Assembly (NCBI GenBank): GCA_009731375.1
Contig: BJOX01000019.1
Span: forward strand, 967,587-1,012,288
Source of the DNA: Paulinella micropora
Taxonomy: Eukaryota > Cercozoa > Imbricatea > Euglyphida
Direction: 5' to 3'
Length of the DNA: 44,702 bases
Part shown: in pieces, positions 18,697 through 28,632 of the stretch
Numbering within the stretch: the first letter of the stretch is position 1
Layout: every line of letters begins with the position of its first letter
Notes under the pieces: generated by a model
What the model saw: the letters and a program-made list of their open reading frames with translations, nothing else
Databases searched by the model: none
What the model was told of the DNA's origin: nothing
Made by a program: the position numbers and the translations under genes

Positions 18697-20031
18697 TCAG
18701 GCATTCATTCGGGGAGGGTAAGAACGAATTAGTGGGGGTAGGAATCCCGACCTTAATTTGCTCCTATACACTTCCAAAATAGTTGCCCTACTGTTTTCTT
18801 GCGTCATGTGTCTAGTACAAAAGTCAAACCCTTGTCCCCACCGGGTGGCCAGCTTAACCCCTTCCCCATCCCCCCGCCGTGCAGCGGAAAGTTTCCATTC
18901 ACACCGCTTTCCAGTACTCTCGGCAATGGCCTCGAATTGCTTGAAACTAGCTATGTGACAGGTGTTGGGAATCAAGGGCTGAGCATGTAGGTTAAGTATT
19001 GGTCCGTCTACTTCCTTAATGACTAACGGGTGGGTACTAAGGAGAACTCTTTTGTAACCTGCTTTGAAACGTACTAGCAACCCCCAACCATCCCCAAGGG
19101 GATAGATTGCCCCTTGGGGGGTGGGGTCTGCTACCATTTCCAAGGAGGTCTTAAAATCGCTCTCATGTAACCAGGGAATTCTGATGGAGTTTTTAGAAGC
19201 GTTAGACATGAAGGTGGAAGTGGCAGTTTCTCCCTCTCTCACAGACCTTCCTTGTCGTGGTGCTTGCTCTCTTCCTCCAACTAGCCCTCCAGCTCCTCCA
19301 GATGCGCTAGGTGGCAGGTTCATAGGTGCAAAAAGAGGCGAAAGTGGGGGGGAGGTGATGTGTGTCTTTCTCTCCTCTCCCTCATCTCCTCCTTCTTTCT
19401 CCATCATGTTTATCGCGTACATATGGTTTATGTATCTCACCTGATCTACCTCTCCCCCCTCATCGTCTGTGTCTTCGTCCTTGGCAACAAGAATCCTTTC
19501 AGCCGAAACAGGGGGATCAGAGTCATCCTCCTCATCGTCCTCTGAGTTGGACTTTGAAGGAGATGAGTCTAATCCTGCGTCGTTCAGACTGATAGCTTTC
19601 TTCTTGCCCTTGACGAAGTCAGATGCTTTCAGCTTACGTCTCTCCTTTGTCTTCTTTCCTGTGTTTTTCTCTCTGTCTGTGCTTGCCTCACGTTGCTCAA
19701 CCTTAGCACTCCTAACGCTCTTGCTGCTCTTCCTTCTCTCTGTCCCTCGAGCTAATGCAACCGTCTGGGCTGCTTGCAACCTTAAAGGACAGTCGTTGGG
19801 ACCATGTCCGTCCCTTGGACAGTCCTTTAATTGGCAAGGCACAAGACAGAATTTCATAACATGATCATTGTTACAGTTGTAACATCTAACCTTGTCATAC
19901 TTTGCTTGCCTGTCTCCTGCCCCAATGAGGTTAACTGTAATGGGATCATCACGTGAACTGCCAGTCCCATACAGCTTCTGTGTCTTGGTCACAGACACAC
20001 TCCCTTGGGCGATATGTTGCACTACTTGCAA
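18697..20031 (-). pseudogene. Copia Gag C-terminal fragment with zinc knuckle
   Basis: Near its N-terminus is CYNCNNDHVMKFC (C-X2-C-X3-H-X4-C, one residue short of the standard CCHC knuckle) followed by CQLKDCPRDGHGPNDC, a second Cys/His cluster. A Lys/Arg- and acidic-rich linker and a less familiar domain of about 200 residues follow. The knuckle normally packages element RNA. It is separated from the first Gag frame by a frameshift at about 20040 and from the protease by stops in 18304-18696. Confidence 0.75.
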
Positions 20032-20052
20032 GAAATCATCCCAACCTGGCCT

Positions 20053-20883
20053 CTATTGGGGCAACAAAGACAACCATACATTCTCATAATAGCGAGCAAA
20101 GGGAGGCAGATGTTTGAGTTTGTTTATGATCATGTCTGCCTTGATAGGGACGGGGATGGCAGCTCCCATCCGTTTCTCTTGCTTCTCAGCGATGTTAAGG
20201 TATCCTGCTAACCATGTGCTCACCTCTTTCACCTTCTTGGGGTAAGAGTGGTAAATGGTTTGCTGATCCTCTTGGAACTTGACTAATTCAAGCCCACCGT
20301 AATGTTTTTGCAGAGCAAGGAAGCATGCTACTCCATCCGTTCCTCCCTGTTGCATCACAGCCATAACCTTACGGTCATGGGCGCATGACTGCAAAAGGTA
20401 AGCAAATAGGATTCTTTTGAGGGACTCTCTATTTTGCTTGTCAACTGCTCTATAATGCCTAGCAGCTCGCTGAGAACTAAACAAGGCAGTCGGTTTACTT
20501 CCGAATGTCATTATTGGTACTTTGCTTTTCAGCTCGGTAGGAATGATGACATTCTCGGGATCATCCGACTTATCTGGTTTAGGTTCAGCTTTCACTGACG
20601 TTCTTGTTTCCTCCTTAGCTCCCTCTTTGTCGTCCTCTTCTTCCTTTGGGGAAAGTAGAGGTGATTCAATGGGGGAGTCAGGAGGAACTAAAACGTTAGG
20701 AGCTTTCAGGGCTTTGACGAATGGGTGGTCCTCACATCCTGGGATGACTGATAGGACAATAGGATTGGTTGCTCCAATTACTGCAAGCAGCGTATAGAGG
20801 AACAAATCCCAATCCGGTTTGTCATCGTGGAAATTGGGAGGCTCCATTCTGAACTTAGCTAGATCAAACATGGGGTTAGCCAT
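20053..20883 (-). pseudogene. Copia Gag N-terminal fragment
   Basis: The ATG at 20883 is the first of the element coding region, 313 bp inside the 5' LTR. The frame has an N-terminal PPNFHDDKPDWDLFLYTLL segment and an acidic Pro-rich insert. Its C-terminal LQKHYGGLELVKFQEDQQTI and WLAGYLNIAEKQEKR region resembles the UBN2-type Gag core of copia elements. It ends at a stop where the knuckle frame takes over. Confidence 0.75.
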
Positions 20884-21196
20884 GTTGGTCTAGTATGCAA
20901 AGGGCGGAAGATAGGAGAAATGCTCGACTATCAATAGATCACTAACCTGGGGTGAGTGAGGGTGAATAGATAGGGGAAAATATGGTGTGGAGTCCTAGTA
21001 CCTATCGTACCTAGTCTGACTACAGGTGGGGATTGCAAAGACTGCCTACAGCACGTCTTATGCTATGATGATTGACTGCCTTCCGCACGTCCGGACCACG
21101 TACACTTTTGCGTGACTGCCTGGTGCCAGCTCACCAAAAATGTGTGTGTGTGATTAAAGCTCTGTATCAGAGCTCGCACAACAAGGCTCGATAACC
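20884..21196 (-). promoter_or_regulatory. Copia leader region
   Basis: The 313 bp between the 5' LTR and the Gag ATG. It has a palindrome agctctg-tat-cagagct at about 21158-21174 and the primer-binding position immediately beside the LTR (ggttatcgagcc on the element strand). I cannot assign a primer tRNA. Confidence 0.5.
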
Positions 21197-21346
21197 TGTT
21201 TGACCAGTATAACTTAATATAATGATCCGGAACTCACAATTCACCGCGTCTGCAGTACTAAAGCTTTAATAACGCGCCAAACCAATGTTGGAAGGCGCGC
21301 AGATCGACATGACTGGCCGGATGTAAGTAATGGCTCTACCGACACC
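21197..21346 (-). repeat. Copia 5' LTR, truncated
   Basis: It starts TGTTTGACC like the 3' LTR and matches it up to ctctaccgacacc, then diverges. The last ~59 bp of the LTR are replaced by sequence containing two tcaagttttt-type repeats. A short accgttac string reappears about 40 bp later, so an insertion into the LTR is possible. Confidence 0.8.
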
Positions 21347-21734
21347 TCAACTGCCTTCAAGTTTTTGTCCTCAAGTTTTTACCGTTACACAATCATAGTT
21401 TGTTGACAAGGACGGACGGCCGTGTGAATCCGGGTGAAAATCTATTAATAGAGTTGAAAATGCAGTGAGCCGCTGAGCACAGAGTCATTGAACTTGACTG
21501 AGTGTATTGGAACCTTTTCATATCAATGTTTTTTTAGGTCGTTTTAGTGGGGTCCGGTGAAAACGGCGGAGGCAAAATAGGCGTAATGTTCAACATATGT
21601 AAAAGGTCCCTATCAAAATTAAACTTGAAGATGATCATTAACAACTTGTAATTAATATTAATTATTAATCGACGACGGTGGCGGCGGCGGCAGCGGGCCG
21701 GCCGGCCAGCCTGACTACAATCAAAGTTTTGAAC
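21347..21734. other. Unassigned DNA between the copia and gypsy elements
   Basis: No gene seen. It has an AT-rich part, then a short GC-rich patch (ggcggcggcggc, ggccggccggcc) at about 21677-21710. The last 25 bases (actacaatcaaag, ending gaac) weakly resemble the tacaaccaaacaca stretch of the gypsy LTR. GAAC at 21731-21734 is the left target duplication. Confidence 0.55.
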
Positions 21735-21971
21735 TGTAATGCCCCCAACGATAGCTCGTAAAAAGTCGGTAATACAACCAAACACAGTCCTCAAGAATGA
21801 GAATGATGTCTCGTTGTATTAGCTCAGTGAAGCCAAAAAGGAAAACTGCAACAGACCAGGAATAAAATGGCATCAGGTCCAATCCGGACAAATAATACTG
21901 AAAAACAAGCTGGTGCACCTGTCACCAGGAAAAGGTATTTTTTACCGGCTATCCGGGGGGTGATGCCTACA
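21735..21971 (-). repeat. Gypsy LTR 1 (3' LTR of the left copy, 237 bp)
   Basis: It has TG...CA ends and is flanked on the left by GAAC. It differs from LTR 2 at about two bases (aaaactgc versus aaaacggc, and ggtatt versus ggtact). Confidence 0.92.
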
Positions 21972-21983
21972 GTACCCCCTCCC
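21972..21983 (-). promoter_or_regulatory. Gypsy polypurine tract, left copy
   Basis: gtaccccctccc directly inside LTR 1 reads GGGAGGGGGTAC on the element strand. Its position fixes the inner edge of the LTR. Confidence 0.85.
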
Positions 21984-22813
21984 GATTTTATGACGGAAAT
22001 AGCATTTTCGTCATACACCTTCTGATTTCTTTCTGCAAATAGTATGCGCTATGGAGTCATGCCACACAGCGCATCGACCCACGGATAGACGCTAAAAGAC
22101 GATAAATATATCCTCATACGGCACGTCAAAGCGGATTCTCTAGCCTTTCTTGTAAATTTTGAACTCCTTCCCCTCAATTTCTTTTTTTTTTTTTTTTTTT
22201 TCGGCAGTATGTCAAGAACAAACGTACAATTAATAAAAAAATACAAGCAACGTGGTGCTGTAGTACGATTCCCCCTTTGATCTCCTTCTTCTTCTTATCA
22301 TTATCATTATTATTATTATTATTCACAGGGAGATCGTAAGTACATTGTCTTTTTTAATGACATACCCTTGTATAAGGCGGATATCCTATGATATAGTATT
22401 AGGGGGCCAGTCCTAATAGCTATATCCGAAGTCGAGGTGTATGTACCCGACCCTGCGATATACCGACACAAGTAGAGATTGACCGTGCTCAGGTACGACA
22501 GTATATAATCTATCGTAAAAAATAATTTAATGAAAGTTTCAGAGAACATTTCATTTTCGAGAACATCATCCCAGGACTTGGAAAGGGTCATACCCGGGAA
22601 CACCATCGCTCAATACACTAGCGATCCCCGTATACGGTGTAGTATCATCGTCGATCGACCTTTCGCACTCGTATGTTGCGATCGAATGCCAAGTTATATC
22701 ACTGAGTCTTTTTAATATTCATATTGATAACTGATGATGCATGATCAAATCATGATACGCCGTGGGCAATCAATCAGTTTATTTGAGACGCATAAAGAAA
22801 AATAGTTTCTTTG
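21984..22813 (-). other. Gypsy 3' noncoding region, left copy
   Basis: About 830 bp between the Pol stop and the polypurine tract, repeated almost exactly at 32365-33191. It has a T run (19 T here, three fewer in the other copy), an ATT tract near 22300 and several open frames under 100 residues with no recognisable domain. The length is unusual for the element end, and its role is unknown. Confidence 0.7.
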
Positions 22814-25800
22814 TCACTGCCTTCGTCGTCTGGCGCGGATTTCTTTGCCTGGTGGAGGACCACCAACAAAAGTCAGATCGAACTTTGACTGTTCGAGAAT
22901 GTCCCAGATCTTATTAGGGATTCCGCCCAACGATAATTCAAAAGGGACATCAAGCACTCCTCTTGGCAGTGTCTGAATGGTCCACGCAGTGTAATCCTTG
23001 TCTCTGGGAGTAATTGTATCATCCCATGTCTCGAGACTTTTTGCGTCTTTATATACTGGCAGATAATGTCTTGCCTTTGGATCCTCAACCGGGTCCATAC
23101 TTCTCCAGAACTGGAGTATCGGTTGTACTATCTTTGCGGCTGATGATATTTTGAGTGTCCGTGTGACACGCATCTGTCGTGGGACCGCCACGACCCGCAT
23201 CAAGTATAAGTCTGAGAGAGTGTCATCAGCGACATGTTGTTCCGCTGGTCTCATCAGATAGAAAACATTTTTCACCCATGCGATGGTTGCTATCGCATCG
23301 CCTTCCTTCCATCGCTCATGGACAATCTCAACGTTGCCCGCGTTTGGGTCAGTGTCCGTCCCCTCCTCCTCCTGGTGGACGTCCTTTGATCTCATCGACC
23401 TCATCGCCTTCCTCGGTTGGTCGTTGATAAGATCATTCCGCGCTCTCCTTAGCTGCGCCTCTGTGATCTTCTCCTTCTTTCCGCTATGCTCTCGCGGAGA
23501 CTTGGACTGAGTCCCCACCGCGCTTATGCGGTCAGTCTTCTCCTTGCTGTCCACCTCACTCTCCTCCTTCTCAGCTATCGGTGCCCGATAAGCATCGTCT
23601 TGGTCTATGCCAGCCTCCTTGTGGATGGGCGGCACCTCTTTGAAATCATCCTTCATCCGTTTTAACGCCTCCTCAACGGATTCATCTTCCAGTAAGAAGG
23701 GATCATACTTAATCAGCCTTCTTACATTCACAATTTGCACCTTCCCTCTACCCCTGATCTTGTAATTCAGAGGTCCCGTCTGTTCCATAATCTGATAAGG
23801 TCCTTTCCAGTGAGTGAACAGCTTAGAGCTGACTCCCTTCGGGACTTGAGGATGGTACAATAGTACAATATCCCCGACCTGGAACTTGATCTGATCCAAG
23901 TGCGCTTGTCGCACCCCTTCAGCATCAGTCTTTCGGCGCTCCGCCTCTCTATGCGCCCTGACTATTTGTTCCGCCTCCATCTTCACTCTAAGTCTCATCC
24001 CAAACAACTCATCCGCATCCGCCCAAGTGTCTTTTGGGTGAAGGAGCGAAGTCGGGATATCAGGCTCACGCCCATATACTAACTGATATGGCGAGATTGA
24101 GCTCTTCGAGCCTCCTAACGCCGTAGAGGGTAGACAGTTCATTGCAAACGCAAATGATGGTGCTGCCTCGACCCATGCTCTTTGATTCTCCTTCTTCGTG
24201 CAATACATCTTTAGCGAGGCTTTGAGGGGTCCGTGTACCCGCTCGATTTTCCCATTCGCTCGCGGGTTATAGGCAGTAACATATTGCCATTTCATCCCGT
24301 AATACTTAGATAGTTTGTCGATGACCTCGTTATTAAAGTCCGAGCCTCGATCAGAACATATCTTTCTTGGTACTCCGATCTGTGAGATGATCCTATCGAT
24401 CAGCGCCTCGGCCGTCGTCTTGCCGGTAACGTCTTTGACAGGGATGATCCACACATAGTTGGTGGCTCTGTCAATAGCCGTAAGGAGGTATTTGTAACCA
24501 TCCTTCGATTCTGGGAAAGGTCCCACATGATCAATGTGTATAAACTCAAACATCCCCGCATGAAGAGGAAATTCGCCAATCAGGCCGAAATTTGCCTTCA
24601 GTGATGTTTTGTTTATCTTGCACGGGATGCATGCATCCACCGCCTGATCTATCTCCTCCTTCATCTTCTTCCACCAGAATCGCCTCGCTACGAACATATG
24701 AGTTCGTTGTCGACCCGGATGCGCCAAAAGTGGGCAATTGTGGGCTGCGACAAATATAAATCGTCTCAGACTCTCCGGTACCCAAAGGGTCCATTTGTCC
24801 GGCTGTGACGCATAGCGACCGTGAAGGCCCTTGTACCACAGTAGACCATCTCTCCATCCCATCTCCTTCATCTGATCTTCGATCGCTTTCGTCATCCGTA
24901 GCTCATCCGGGTTCTGATATAACTGTATCAGTGATTTAAACTCCGGATCTTGAGCCTGTTGTTGCCTCCATGCGGTAGGCGAGGCTATATGGATAGTACC
25001 ATCTTCTAGCCGTACCCCGATTCTTTCCGGGTCATCGTCTAGGTCACTTCTCCGCTCTTGAGGAGGCTCCGCATAAACTTCCTGCGTCTCCTCTTCCTCT
25101 CTTATGTTCGCCTTCGCATTCTCATATACCTCATAGGACCACTCAGCGTCCTCCTGGGTATGTAGCTCACAACATATCCCGTGATCCGGGCCTTGTGGAC
25201 TGTACCGTAGACCTGTGCGGTCATATCGGACTCCACTCGCCATCTCCATCGCCTCAATGTGGCTGACCTCATACACCTTGTCAGTGGACAAGTCTTCCAT
25301 CTCCACCGTGGACACCAACGCCGATACTTCTGAGTTAAACTCTAGCCTAGAGAGGCTATCAGCGACCACATTTCGCTTTCCCGGTAGATGGACCATTGTA
25401 AAATCGAAACAAGACAAGAACGCTTGCCACCGCGCCAGCCGTCCCGTCTGTTCATGATTCATCAACCATAACAGGTTATGATGATCAGTTCTGACAGTAA
25501 ATTGAGGTCCTCCCCACAAATACTCTCTGAGCCTCTTGAGGGCCCATACTACCGCCAACGCCTCTCTTTGCCTTGTGCAATAGTTTCTCTCCGCCGCACA
25601 CAACTTCCTACTAATAAACATGATTGGGCGTAATTTCTTCTCCTCATCCTCTTGTTGTAATACAGCCCCAATCGCAAACTTAGATGCGTCTGTATCGACT
25701 ACGAATTGTTTCGTAAAGTCGGGCATCGTTAACACCAGTCCTCCGTCTTTCGGGTCTTTGTAAATGAGATCTTTGAGCGCATGAAACGCTTGCAAAGCCT

Positions 25801-28594
25801 CTTCGTCCCACTTCTCAAAGTCTCCAAAATCTATCATTTTCTCCACTTTAGCCCGTGTTGCACCCCAATCGGGTATAAACTGGCTATAGTATTGCGCCAT
25901 CGCAAGGAATGAGTGCAATTCAGTGCGGTTCTTCGGTATCGGTCGATTCATAATCTCCTCCCTCTTCTCTTTGGATATCGAGACTCGATTATGGGAGATC
26001 TCGTACCCTAAGTATGTCACACTCGTCTTGGCAAGTTGACACTTCTTTAGATTGCACTTCAGGCCAAAAGCTCCGATGCGCCTGAATATATCGGACAAAT
26101 GATCGATATGCTCCTCCATTGTGTTAGAGTATACGATAATGTCATCGATATAGCAAAATGCATATTCTCCCGCCTTCTGTCCCCGCCTTCTCATAAAGCC
26201 ACCGTCAGACAAATCATCGTACTGACTGCTCAACATCTTCTGCATCGCCTTCTGGAAAAGTCCTGGGGCTTGCTTGAGGCCCATCGGAAGCACTTTCCAT
26301 TGGTATATTTCCATACCCACCACAAACGCCGTCAGCCATCTGGACTTTTCCTCCAGTGGTATCTGCCAGAAGCCATTCTTAAGGTCAATGACCGAATAGA
26401 ATTTTGCATTCCGCAGTACTCTCCTTCCTTCTTCTAATGTCGGGAGAGGATTTCTCTCTTCCTCCAGCACCTTGTTAACACGAGCATAGTTAACTGTCAG
26501 GCGCCATTCTCCTCCTGGCTTCGGCACTATTCTCGGTTGTGAGACTATTGAGGATGTTGATCTCTCAATAAAGTCCTCATTGAGCAGCTGTCTTGCTAGC
26601 TCCTCCGCTATCTTCGCCTCATGTATACTCAAATTCGCCCTTCGTGGTGCCGGTGACGGCTCCGCACCCGGTATTTTGTAAATAACCGCAGTGAAATCTT
26701 CAGGCTTGACACCACCTGCATGTGGAGGGTCAAAAATTTCCTTGTTCGCCTCTAATTTGGCTTTTAAAAGCTCCTTCTCCTTCTCCGTGCCTACTCCTTC
26801 TTCCAATATTTTCCGCGCCGCCTCTTGAAAATCTTCATCAGACATCTGCTTATGTTGCTTGAGGGGTTCTCTGTCCTCCTCCAAGCCTAAGTCCTCTTCC
26901 GAGACATCATCTAGGCCCGTCTTTTCATACGTGACCGTGTCCGGCTCATCATCTTTACCGAGCTCCACCAGCATGTCAATGAGTCTCGCGTATTGCAAAG
27001 GAGCTTTACGGGTGTAAAAACCATCAAAGCATGTGAATGCTTGCGGTATCAATTTCAACTTGTCGAGGTCTCTGAGCTTCCGCTTGTATGCACTGCTCTG
27101 CTCACGAGTTCCCATACGACAAGCCACCACTAGCTGTTGCTTGCGAGAGGGTACCGGTATAGGATGATCAATAAGCCGGTCCCTTATTTCCTGCGCCCAT
27201 ATCGCCTTCTCATTATATGGCAGGATAATAGTATACGGCTTATTATTTTCGAATAAAGTCCGTAAGCATTTCTTCACTTCAGACAGTGAACGCGGCCACG
27301 TGGGCTCGTCACCCCAGAAATCAGTAATAAAACTTTTAATAGTTTCTGGTGGAGTATCCGGGATTCGCCCCGTTCTCCTTGGTACAAACGCCTCCCTTTT
27401 TTCTTCTCCTACTTTCGCATGGAAACAGTATCCGTTAGTAATATGGACATCTGTTCCTACTCCTTCCGCGAATCTCGCCAACGACGGGCTTCTTTGTGCG
27501 ACACATATAATCTCCTCCTTTCGCTTCTCGATTAAGTCATCAATAGACTTTTTGTCCCAATGGCATGTCGGAACTGTGACAGTGCACACTTGGGATTCCC
27601 AATTGTCGGTCCAGGACAGTTCATCCGGTCTTACGACATGGGGGTGAACGTACACCTCAAGTGCCTCATGTGCGATGGCCATCTTTTTGTGATCCGTCGC
27701 TAGACTCAGCTCATAAGCCTCATAAGAGTCAGTAGCGTTGAAGGGATCAATATCGTTCTCTTCTCCTCTTTTTACTCCATATATCACTCGCCGTGCGGCG
27801 CAATCAATCACAGCCCCCATCGTAGCCAATTGGTCATACGATAGTAATATTGACCCGTGGTAACCGGGGACGACATAGAGGTCCATACGGTATACTCGTG
27901 CGGATTTCAATTTAAAGGTCAGTGTGATGATTCCCGTGATATCCGTCCGGCTGCTCACTCCTTTGAGAGTGCCCGTTGACTTTTTCATATTTCCGTCCAC
28001 CCAGTCCCGGTATCGATTAAAAAACTTCCTGCCGACAATATTAATATTCGCCATCGTATCATTACCAACTTTTAATATTGTCTTCAATGTTTCACAATAA
28101 AGTTCCGTATAACACAGAGCATCGGGCCTGTGTATATTGGCTGCGAGAACAAGAACTTTACGTTCCAAATTTTGGAGTCTTGTCTCTAAGTTTTTCAACT
28201 CCTCCTTCTTCTCCTCCTGCTTCACCTCATTAACATTTTTATTATTCTGCGGTACTGGTGCGTTTACTATTTGAGCGACATTGTCTTGTGGTACTTGAGT
28301 ACACACATTGTCTTTTTGCTCGCCACCCGCCGCGACCGTAGACATTGAGTCTGTTCGTGGTTGTTTGCTTGGCCGAGGCGATACGTCTGCCATTGGCCTC
28401 CTCGCCTCCATCGCAAGTCTCGCCTTCCTATTTGCATCAGTTATCATTGGTAACCGTGCTGTATGAACGGGTATGAGACTACCTTGGGGCTGCAGTCTCT
28501 GTGTACCCACATCTTTGTTTTCACATAGAGGAAGCGTTGGCCCAGTCTGCACAACAGCATTAGAAAGCACTGTGACTTTAGGGTTAAACTTCAC
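22814..28594 (-). CDS. pol: Gypsy Pol, left copy (PR-RT-RH-IN), probably not expressed
   Basis: A 1926-residue open frame. In order it has a coiled-coil-like N-terminus and a retropepsin-like domain with D179-T-M-A instead of DTGA. RT follows with YIDD at 815-818, then RNase H (TDAS, D969), then an HHCC finger and integrase core D1355, D1415, E1451 (the D-35-E spacing is exact), the GPY/F motif at 1598, and about 265 further residues of unknown function. The frame starts at a GTG; the first ATG is at residue 50. Relative to the right copy it has five substitutions, two at positions that look conserved (Pro to Ser in the RT STSPIV block, Arg to Gly just after the integrase Glu). A 5-nt insertion just upstream separates it from Gag. 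Confidence 0.9.
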   Translation of the reverse strand: MKFNPKVTVLSNAVVQTGPTLPLCENKDVGTQRLQPQGSLIPVHTARLPMITDANRKARLAMEARRPMADVSPRPSKQPRTDSMSTVAAGGEQKDNVCTQVPQDNVAQIVNAPVPQNNKNVNEVKQEEKKEELKNLETRLQNLERKVLVLAANIHRPDALCYTELYCETLKTILKVGNDTMANINIVGRKFFNRYRDWVDGNMKKSTGTLKGVSSRTDITGIITLTFKLKSARVYRMDLYVVPGYHGSILLSYDQLATMGAVIDCAARRVIYGVKRGEENDIDPFNATDSYEAYELSLATDHKKMAIAHEALEVYVHPHVVRPDELSWTDNWESQVCTVTVPTCHWDKKSIDDLIEKRKEEIICVAQRSPSLARFAEGVGTDVHITNGYCFHAKVGEEKREAFVPRRTGRIPDTPPETIKSFITDFWGDEPTWPRSLSEVKKCLRTLFENNKPYTIILPYNEKAIWAQEIRDRLIDHPIPVPSRKQQLVVACRMGTREQSSAYKRKLRDLDKLKLIPQAFTCFDGFYTRKAPLQYARLIDMLVELGKDDEPDTVTYEKTGLDDVSEEDLGLEEDREPLKQHKQMSDEDFQEAARKILEEGVGTEKEKELLKAKLEANKEIFDPPHAGGVKPEDFTAVIYKIPGAEPSPAPRRANLSIHEAKIAEELARQLLNEDFIERSTSSIVSQPRIVPKPGGEWRLTVNYARVNKVLEEERNPLPTLEEGRRVLRNAKFYSVIDLKNGFWQIPLEEKSRWLTAFVVGMEIYQWKVLPMGLKQAPGLFQKAMQKMLSSQYDDLSDGGFMRRRGQKAGEYAFCYIDDIIVYSNTMEEHIDHLSDIFRRIGAFGLKCNLKKCQLAKTSVTYLGYEISHNRVSISKEKREEIMNRPIPKNRTELHSFLAMAQYYSQFIPDWGATRAKVEKMIDFGDFEKWDEEALQAFHALKDLIYKDPKDGGLVLTMPDFTKQFVVDTDASKFAIGAVLQQEDEEKKLRPIMFISRKLCAAERNYCTRQREALAVVWALKRLREYLWGGPQFTVRTDHHNLLWLMNHEQTGRLARWQAFLSCFDFTMVHLPGKRNVVADSLSRLEFNSEVSALVSTVEMEDLSTDKVYEVSHIEAMEMASGVRYDRTGLRYSPQGPDHGICCELHTQEDAEWSYEVYENAKANIREEEETQEVYAEPPQERRSDLDDDPERIGVRLEDGTIHIASPTAWRQQQAQDPEFKSLIQLYQNPDELRMTKAIEDQMKEMGWRDGLLWYKGLHGRYASQPDKWTLWVPESLRRFIFVAAHNCPLLAHPGRQRTHMFVARRFWWKKMKEEIDQAVDACIPCKINKTSLKANFGLIGEFPLHAGMFEFIHIDHVGPFPESKDGYKYLLTAIDRATNYVWIIPVKDVTGKTTAEALIDRIISQIGVPRKICSDRGSDFNNEVIDKLSKYYGMKWQYVTAYNPRANGKIERVHGPLKASLKMYCTKKENQRAWVEAAPSFAFAMNCLPSTALGGSKSSISPYQLVYGREPDIPTSLLHPKDTWADADELFGMRLRVKMEAEQIVRAHREAERRKTDAEGVRQAHLDQIKFQVGDIVLLYHPQVPKGVSSKLFTHWKGPYQIMEQTGPLNYKIRGRGKVQIVNVRRLIKYDPFLLEDESVEEALKRMKDDFKEVPPIHKEAGIDQDDAYRAPIAEKEESEVDSKEKTDRISAVGTQSKSPREHSGKKEKITEAQLRRARNDLINDQPRKAMRSMRSKDVHQEEEGTDTDPNAGNVEIVHERWKEGDAIATIAWVKNVFYLMRPAEQHVADDTLSDLYLMRVVAVPRQMRVTRTLKISSAAKIVQPILQFWRSMDPVEDPKARHYLPVYKDAKSLETWDDTITPRDKDYTAWTIQTLPRGVLDVPFELSLGGIPNKIWDILEQSKFDLTFVGGPPPGKEIRARRRRQ

Positions 28595-28632
28595 AGTCTA
28601 AGAATCTCCTTCCTCTCTTCTTCCCCCTCCAG

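Larger units (their letters stand above)
12458..21346 (-). mobile_element. Degenerate Ty1/copia LTR retrotransposon
   Basis: Matching LTRs (12458-12666 and 21197-21346) bracket a - strand internal region whose order is gag, protease, integrase, reverse transcriptase, RNase H. Integrase before RT is the diagnostic copia order. The coding region is split among at least ten frames by stops and indels, so no polyprotein can be made. Length (~8.9 kb) is large for copia. The outer end of the 5' LTR is missing and I see no target duplication, so the right boundary was rearranged after insertion. Confidence 0.9.

Noticed and set aside
21731-21734. Target duplication for the copia element
   Set aside because: GAAC belongs to the gypsy array. 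No matching flanks exist at 12453-12457 and 21347-21351.
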